The translations under genes were made by a program, and so were the position numbers. The notes beneath the pieces were generated by a model, which saw only the letters and a list, made by a program, of their open reading frames with translations, was not told the origin of the DNA and did no database searches. A stretch of DNA of 64,000 nt from Acanthosoma haemorrhoidale (lineage: Eukaryota > Arthropoda > Insecta > Hemiptera > Acanthosomatidae): NCBI GenBank assembly GCA_930367205.1, contig OV884014.1, positions 110,063,138 to 110,127,137 of the forward strand, given 5' to 3'. Of the stretch, positions 56,947 to 64,000 are shown in pieces (position 1 is the first letter of the stretch; each line of letters begins with the position of its first letter).

Positions 56947-57327
56947 CTGGCAGTATACTCAGTAACTTCATGATAGTCCACCATTTAGAGATCCCTCATT
57001 GTGAGACCACTCCAATAGCGTGAAAAGGCCGATGCAAATACCTTTGGAAAGAAACCCCACAAGACAGGACTTCACCGATATTGGGTTCCGATCTATTTCA
57101 ATGTTATCATAATATCATCAATATAATATTATCAACATCACCCCAAATATCAGTTTTGAGTGCCCGTTTTATTGTATAAGTCAGAAATCAGAGATGATTT
57201 ACTGATATAAAAAATTAAATCAGAAACTGTAAACGAGGACTATCTGTTGCTTACAATGGGAAATCCATATGTATTTCCATGCCAGGAACCTCCGGCATAC
57301 ACGAGCAGGCGACAAGCATGACTGTGA

Positions 57328-57448
57328 TCAAGCACCAGGAAGCGTCGCCCCATAAATCTTGTTGATCACCGGACCACCCTCAGGTCGCTCGTTCACTCTT
57401 GCTCCTTCAGTGGTTGTTAGGAAGGTGCCATTGTCATCAACATGTACA
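57328..57448 (-). CDS. candidate last exon of an unknown gene
   Basis: After a possible splice acceptor (CCTAAAACTACAG), the minus strand reads VHVDDNGTFLTTTEGARVNE and then RPEGGPVINKIYGATLPGA to a stop. Amino-acid use looks protein-like and the segment is GC-richer than its surroundings. I do not recognise the family. It may be a host exon or another captured fragment, since the H2B piece lies only 700 bp away. No upstream exon was found. Confidence 0.3.
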
Positions 57449-60400
57449 CTGTAGTTTTAGGTGTTTTATTGGAAGATAGGCAGTTTGTAATTTAATTTTT
57501 TCATAATGAACAGAAAAAAACTAATATTTAAGGAATTTTATCAAGACTATACGAACAATCATGCTAACGGTATACGAGCGTGTTATGGAAGAAGAAAACT
57601 ATACATTATGCGCGCGGGCATTTGCGAGCTTACTAACTAAATGGCGCATCTACATAAATCCCTGACTAACTTTTGCTTACATATACTAGGATACACATAG
57701 ATAGTTTAAACCTGCTGCAAACTATCAAACTTCCGTTATCACGAGCTTCCGCTTATATCACTTCCTCCACAACTAGGCACAGCCTCAACTCTAAGCCTTC
57801 CTAGCTTAGACTGGCAGTAAGCCACGTCACCTTAACTTTTCATCTATGCGGAGGAGAGAAATGGGTTTATGTTTAAAGGCCAGTAGTTTGTACCTTAGGG
57901 TATTGAAGAAAACCCACAGGTAACATTTTCAAAGAACGTCTATCTTGTCAGGTGCAAGTATAGTGTTCCTTGGGTGCCTGCATTAATTCGTAAGTCCAGT
58001 AGTTACAAGGGCATGATACGATTTTATTGAAACAGTAAAGATATTGCAACGCTGGGAAAATAGACATATTTTCAAATCCCTTCCGTAGATAGATTCAGCA
58101 ATTCGATATCATGCTGAACTGAAGCGTTTGAGTAATCTTATTATCATTGAGGTATCTTTCCAAGCGTGTAAAATAGATTTTTCTAATAAATATGAGGCAT
58201 TTATTCCCAATTTGAACATTTTGGACGATGGTGGCATTTTTCCAGTGGTGGACTTAAGTAAGCGTTAACAAACTCACAAGGATGCTTTTCCTTTGTAGTT
58301 TTTCAATACAACACTGTTTGTATGTGAAATAGTCACGTGAATTTGCACGAATTGTGGGTCAGTATTTTCACCATTTTGGTTTTAAAAGACCACTTAAACT
58401 AAATAACTCACAGATCAATCAACTATATCAAAGTTTCTTCCAGATTCAAAGGGTTCGAAAAATAAACGTTTGTGTTACAATTGAGTTTTTCTTCTCAGGG
58501 GGAAAAAGGGCCCGGTTGACCCGCTTGCAATTCGAGCGTCGGCTATAGCTGTCCCTGGAGATCGACCCGGAGAAATCGGATGCTGGAGCACCGGAGGGTG
58601 GAGGTGTTCCCCCTCACAGTATGAAGGGGGCGGCGAAAACAGAGCTGGCGCCAGATAGGGGTGGCACGTCGGTGGTTATTTCTGGACACTTAATGGTCTC
58701 AATAGTAAACAAAAAATAAAATAAAAATATAATATTGATAAATAAAATAAATAAACCTTTTTTAAAAAAAAAAATTAAAAAAAAAAAAGGTGTATGTACC
58801 GTAAGGTAATTAAAAAAAAATTCGTTGTGAAAATTTTTAGTTTTCAAAGCCAAGGCTTACAAGGTGCACTTCAACTTTTAATAAGCAAAGCATTAATTGC
58901 TCTTTCACAGTTCATACAGCACCAACACTAATCAAATTTCCAAAGTGGTTTCCGTTTGTGTGTTTGAAACAGTTCCCTTTTCATTGCTGATATTCATGGA
59001 AGGATTTTGCACTGTAGTAGAAAAAAACAATTAATATTGATTTATGGTAAATTTTTTAATTATTGTGAATTACCCATTATAGATAACAGTAAAACGATAT
59101 TTCGGACCGATCAGGTAAAAATCACCAAGGTAATTAAATACAATTTATAATTCGAAAAATAGGCGAAAACTTCACGACCTTTTTTACGCATTTTGCCTCC
59201 TATCTTTTCAACAAGATACATTTTTCATACGAGTTACATACGGGGAAGAAATGTAGTGTATCCTAACAATGGTCGGCTTGGCGCGAACGTGAGCAAACCG
59301 AATTAGTAAACATTGTACAGGGGCCTAATGGTTACAGGGAGGAATGACGACAGAAAAACGACCCGAGCAAACACCTTAGACCTATGAGTCTAGAAGGCCT
59401 TGTACCTGCAGTCGACCGAATACCTTCTGAGGAACAAACAAGCAAATAAAAGCGGGCCAGTCGTTTTAGTTTCATTAAACAACGCCTCTCACTCATGATA
59501 CACAAACAAATATTTTAAGAGTTACAGTGGTGATTGAGCAATCCCAAACAATGCCGGGTAATACTATTGTTTTTTTTATAATAGGTCTAAAATTAAATTG
59601 TACATGGCACAAAAAACTAGCGTTTCTATGCTAAAAAATAAAAAATATATGGAGCCATTATCTTATGGCCTTATTTATTGGGAGAATAAGTGAGTTGGCT
59701 TGTAAAAAATGTATCGGTATTGAATACTCTAGGCACAAAAGCAAATAGTGTTGCTAATTGCAGGTTATCGCCTCGACACACAGCTTGGATGTCAAAACAC
59801 CGGCGTGAGGGTTCGAACATATTCTATGTTATCTCTCCTTTTTGCTTTAACTACTCGAGGGAGCTTTCGGGGTCAAGAAACTAAACATTATGTACATAGA
59901 TTTGTTTCGCATTTGTGATCACACAGTAGCGTACTGCATTATTCATTTTCATTCGAGCAGTGGGTTCTAAAATAGCAATTGAAGGTGTGAATAATATTTT
60001 TTTCTTGCTAATACGACCTGAATAATTAGATGTAACTAGCGATAAAAATTTCATTTAACGGATGGAAAAGATACTGCGCTAACGGCTGTAGATCTTCTAA
60101 AAAAACAAAAGCATAAATTTTCTCTGTCGAGGGTGAGTACCCAAGTCCTGTGACACAAACAGGGGATATCTCTTTTTTATTCCTCCGCGCCTTAGCCTCC
60201 CACATGAGAGATGAGACCAAAACGAGAACAGTGTCCTAACATGTTAATAACCCACTATTCATTCTCAAAGTCGGAGTACGTAATACGCAGACAGACAAAA
60301 ATTATTCAAATCACTCACGACACCTATTCGCATTGTATGTAGGTGAACAGTGAAAAACTTCCTAACTCGTAAAGTGTAACTTGGGGTTTCATCAAGGGCT

Positions 60401-60971
60401 GAGAAAATGGTGTAGTTTGAAAAGTAATTGTTCTGAATTATTTTTAAGAAGTATTGTTCAGATGACAGCAGACAAAATGAAATAATCTTTTGTTATTTCA
60501 TCCAAAAAATGAACGTAGGAAATTACCCTCGACAATCCATCACAATCATTCCACAATCAGGCCAGCTCTCAGGGTGCGTTTTTTATCCCTACCACTTTTT
60601 CTATAAACCCCTCTTCGGAATTTAATTACTTCATCTCTGGTTTAAAGCCTTGCTTGTTTTTGTTTTTGGTTCAAAACCCTTCTATTTCGACATGAATAGA
60701 TAAGAAGGATACGGATGTTCACTTATAAAAAATAAATAAAAATATTTTTCATGGTTCACAGCTTTAAAATAACATAGTTTAGTGTTCGACGATCTTACTA
60801 ATTACTCCTTCTCGATTAATTTCCTAAGTTTCATTGAATTATTTTGCGTCCTACAATGGACTGGCACCGTTGCATTAATATGATTTTGTAATTTTTTTTG
60901 TAATTATTGTCTAATAAGACACATCATTCATAGTAGTCAAGTCGAAAATTTTAATTCCCAATACCCTACGC
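57449..60971. other. mostly unassigned DNA
   Basis: A GC-richer patch at 58490-58680 reads LEIDPEKSDAGAPEGGG then PHSMKGAAKTELAPDRGG in one plus frame, but I cannot assign it. AT-rich homopolymer blocks occur near 58730-58815. The remaining open frames are short and without motifs. Confidence 0.35.
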
Positions 60972-60981
60972 AATATACTAT

Positions 60982-61784
60982 TTATTTATTTATTTATTAT
61001 TTGTTCCGGCATTTGTGCACCACGGCCTCACTGAGACCTATTGTGCGCCGTCCATGTCCCTGTCCTATATATGTGACAGGCCCACGGCCTTTGCAAATCT
61101 GAGGATACTGAATGGATCGATCAGTTCACATAGTTTGGGGTCTACAATGCGATCACTACCAAAGTGAAGGTATCGCCTTCTAGCTAAGTTATCACAGTCA
61201 CATATTATATGACGTGCCGTTTCTCCCTCTTTCTTGCAGAATCTGCAGATTGGTGATCCCACTATCCCCAAATTAAAGAGGTGTTTATTTAACCGACAGT
61301 GACCTGTATAGAATCCTGTCACACTTTTGAGTGTCCACCTGTCCATTGATAGAAGTGCTGAGCTTCTTCTCTTACAGGGTCCATTAAGAAACAGTTTCGA
61401 GTGTTCCTGTTTCTTAGTTTCTCTCCAAGAGAGTCTTGCCCTGTCCTCTAAAGCTAATTTTATACGCCTTTTAGCGTAGCTGAGGCTGATACCACATATG
61501 GGTTCAGGTGCAAGAGGTGTCTGTTCTGAGCCCACCCTTGCAAGGCCATCTGCCTTCTCATTGCCTGTGATGCCTGTGTGTCCTGGCACCCAGTCGATTC
61601 TAACCTTATTGGCTAGCGAGAGTGTGTTTAAGTTGTTTTTGCACTCCTCAACCAAATAAGATCTGGTCGTATAGCTTCTCAGGGCGCCAATGGCTGCCTG
61701 GCTATCCGTGAAAATTGTGATCAGTCTGTTTCTTACACCCTCCCCAATTAAGGTTTGGGTACAGACATTGATCGCCATCACTTC
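60982..61784 (-). mobile_element. non-LTR retrotransposon with RNase H, 5'-truncated
   Basis: Minus-strand insertion: RNase H coding end, short 3' UTR (GTGGTGCACAAATGCCGGAA region) and a tail of AAAT repeats (60981-60999 on the plus strand as TTTA units). The direct repeat TATACTAT occurs next to both ends (60974-60981 and 61785-61792), a probable target duplication. The element belongs to the group with a C-terminal RNase H, such as I, R1 or LOA, and differs from the jockey family elsewhere here. Confidence 0.85.
61065..61784 (-). pseudogene. RNase H domain and C terminus of a retrotransposon ORF2
   Basis: An uninterrupted frame of about 240 codons, lacking its start because of truncation. 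RNase H degrades the RNA strand of the RNA-DNA hybrid during retrotransposition. Visible catalytic motifs: EVMAI (glutamate, right at the truncation point), FTDSQAAIGAL (aspartate) and WVPGHTGITGNEKADGLAR (histidine and aspartate). The C-terminal part carries CRFCKKEGETARHIICDC, the CCHC-like finger found at the end of I- and R1-type ORF2 proteins. The open frame indicates a fairly young insertion, but it has no reverse transcriptase and no promoter. Confidence 0.88.
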
Positions 61785-62373
61785 TATACTATACTATATA
61801 ATATACTAACAAAAAATATATTTGTTTCAATACACGTCAAATAACTCATTGGTGACACTTATCGCTTTTCACAGGTTTGCTTTTATATAACTTACATGGC
61901 TCTGCAAAAAATCTCTCGTCGAGTCAAGTTCAATATTTTGTAATTGCAGCTCAAAAACAAAAACAATAATATTATTGATAAAATATTTAATTTGATGACT
62001 CTTAACTATGTTTTATACAGTTCAGTATGTCAGTAATGTAATATCGATCTCATTTATGTTTATAAGACAAACAAGGGACTGTTAATCGCCAGGACTGACA
62101 GACTGACATACAGGTGAAAAAACAATGTTTTTTTTTGTTTTTTAAATAAAAAAAACATGGAGAAAAAAAGCAAAAAGATTTTTGAAAAGTACAATTGTTG
62201 GCTGTAGCTCGTAGAATAAGTCATTAAAGAGATACAATTTCCTTTTCGACTTGACACCATTTCTCTTGTAGAGACTGCGGGCCTGGAGACTCCATTGTGT
62301 CTAAAGAGGGCCATCATTAGTCAAGGGGCCTGGATCAGCTGAAATAAATACATTGAAGGATACGCCATTCATC

Positions 62374-62426
62374 TTATTCTTTGGCCATCAATCTCTTGTA
62401 CACTTCTTCTAATACTTCAGGGTAGT
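62374..62426 (-). CDS. candidate terminal exon, unknown gene
   Basis: After a CTGCAG-type acceptor the minus strand reads YPEVLEEVYKRLMAKE and a stop, a compact protein-like C terminus. No polyadenylation signal is obvious downstream and no partner exon was found. Confidence 0.2.
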
Positions 62427-62935
62427 CTGCAGGCTTTGATACATAAAATAATTTTAATTTAAGGAAATGGAATCACATTTCACTGCTCGTCCGAACATTT
62501 GAAACTAGAAACACATCTGTGGATTTTAATTGCTATAAATAACAATATGTTGAAAAATAGAATTTAAAATGTTTTTCATATTAATATTTGGCTTACATAA
62601 TCTCAGCAATAAATTTCTTGGAAAAGGTATTCTGCCTGGATGTGAGTTGATTGAAATTTTAAGAAATAACACCCCCAAAAAATAAATTATGTGCAAATGT
62701 GGGGGTACATGGTTAACATAACAATTTGTATGATAGAATATGGAGTGTACCTTTGAAATTCTAGATTGACCAGGACATAGTGAAATTATGTTCGTTGCCA
62801 GAAGGTGAACTATTCTGCAAATTAAGTGACATAGCAATTTCATTGTCGCATTTGTTTGTAGTCCAACCAATCCGGCAGGTGTGGACAATAACCTGTATGG
62901 TTTGCAATTTAAAAAATCTCTTAGATTCTTAGACC

Positions 62936-63076
62936 ATGGGATATTTTGCCTCTCAGTTTGCTGGGCGACGCTATTCAGAAATAACAACACAAGAACTTAG
63001 TGAATTCTTAACTGCAAGTGACCCCTCAGAGGACATGAAGGGTTTTCGACACCATAAAGAAACTAATAATATCTAA
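62936..63076 (+). CDS. small ORF with strong start context, unknown
   Basis: ATG in the context AGACCATGG, just after an in-frame stop, opens 46 codons: MGYFASQFAGRRYSEITTQE, then LSEFLTASDPSEDMKGFRHH and six more. The amino-acid usage is balanced, unlike AT-driven chance frames nearby. No domain recognised. It could be a first exon or chance. Confidence 0.2.
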   Translation: MGYFASQFAGRRYSEITTQELSEFLTASDPSEDMKGFRHHKETNNI

Positions 63077-64000
63077 AGAGGGCATGTGATACCATGCGTT
63101 AACTAATTAGATCATGATAAATCACAAGACATCGATATGCTCTGCCTCTACGCACGTTAATACCCTCGCCCGATATCGCCTTGACATGATAACGTGTTCT
63201 TCTGTCATCTGTGGAATGAACTGCTGATGCAACTCTTTGGCATTCCCTCTCTGTCTCAGACGAGTTAGCACGCTCTATAAGTTAATAGACAGGAGACTAA
63301 TGACACCAACTATAAAAAAATATTCCATCTTTCTGATATTCTAAAATGTCTATTGCAATAACTTGTAAGCTCTCTCGAGTCATAGCCCAGCAGGCATTCG
63401 ACATTCAAAGATACGAACTTTCTTCACGAACTTGTCGGAGACAGCAATGCGAAAATAATTTCAAAAATATTGCAAGAGATACCATCACTAGTGTAATCTG
63501 AGCCGATTTGAAATATTGATTAAAAACAGTTTTTTTTTGTCGTAATCACAAAACAAAAACTAGAAAACTTTTCAAACTAGAATTTTCAGATGTTTTAGGA
63601 AATTATTAATTCAAGAACAATGGATGTGTTCATAACCCAAGAGACAAAATGTTTTTTTTCTTTTATTTAAATTCAGATCAATTTCATTCCATAATTTATA
63701 CGATAAAAATAATTTTTTGTTAGCTAATTAATTAATTAGACCATAATTATAGTACAGATTAATTTTCATTTCGGAAAACCTTAGGAAAATAACTATATGT
63801 TAATAGAAAAACATTCCTTTATGATTTATTATGCCTTAAACTGCTATGTTGGGAAAATTTATCTATGCCAGCTATATTTGTTGATGTATTATATTTTCGC
63901 TGTTTTGTGGTTATTTATTTCAAAATGTCTCGAATATAATCAGATTTGGATAAGTCATGAAACTTAACTATTGCAGTGAAGCAGCTTGATTTGTCCTCTA

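Larger units (their letters stand above)
61810..64000. other. right edge, no clear gene
   Basis: AT-rich with several short protein-like frames (listed separately). The 154-residue minus-strand open frame at 62526-62990 is rich in I, L and H, shows no motif and overlaps a plausible plus-strand frame. Confidence 0.35.

Noticed and set aside
55699..57420. TCAGTGGTTGTTAG repeated at both ends as a target-site duplication of a 1.7 kb insertion
   Set aside because: The match is only about 14 bp, the left copy is interrupted by an L repeat start, and no element structure spans the interval. Noted only as a possible common source.
62526..62990. 154-residue minus-strand open frame
   Set aside because: No domain. 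The opposite strand over the same stretch also has open, more protein-like frames. Chance cannot be excluded.

Overview
This window looks like nuclear DNA of an arthropod. It is AT-rich, no intact host gene can be recognised, and it is filled with decayed transposable elements of families typical of arthropods: mariner-type DNA transposons, jockey-clade non-LTR retrotransposons and LTR-like repeats. The sequence alone does not fix the species.

Layout. 1-6.6 kb: a mariner remnant, a jockey fragment, an LTR-like repeat (called family L here), an internally deleted mariner (copy A) and a jockey fragment bounded by a 37-38 bp target-site duplication (TSD). 7-8 kb: an 863 bp solo-LTR-like element with a 5 bp TSD, sitting inside an older repeat that recurs at 26.2 kb. 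9-20 kb: mariner copy B, L copies, an old jockey relic, a foldback element, two younger jockey fragments, and an 8-unit minisatellite at 20.3 kb. 20.7-30.7 kb is mostly unique-looking AT-rich DNA with one jockey fragment and simple repeats. 30.7-34.1 kb packs four L copies; one is exactly bounded by 35 bp direct repeats. 35-38 kb: a second solo LTR and mariner copy C. 40.4 kb: six 51-bp repeats inside an open frame. 42.7-43.6 kb: a palindromic mariner built from two 3' ends. 45.6-48.4 kb: an unclassified repeat present three times. 48.6-52.5 kb: mariner copy D, a TA-flanked MITE and jockey tails, partly duplicated. 55.7-57 kb: a mosaic of L pieces, a 326 bp duplicated segment, a GC-rich potentially structured block and a 38-codon fragment of histone H2B. 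61-61.8 kb: the RNase H end of a second non-LTR retrotransposon. The remainder is mostly unassigned.

Nothing here should encode an active transposase or reverse transcriptase: the mariner copies lack the first catalytic aspartate region or are frameshifted, and the retrotransposons are 5'-truncated. The clearest oddities are the H2B fragment trapped in an LTR-like repeat, the two-3'-end mariner palindrome, and the shared internal-deletion junction among mariner copies. The last suggests that one non-autonomous progenitor was mobilised by a partner outside the window. Host coding potential is limited to a few short candidate exons at low confidence. I did not see a new multi-gene system.
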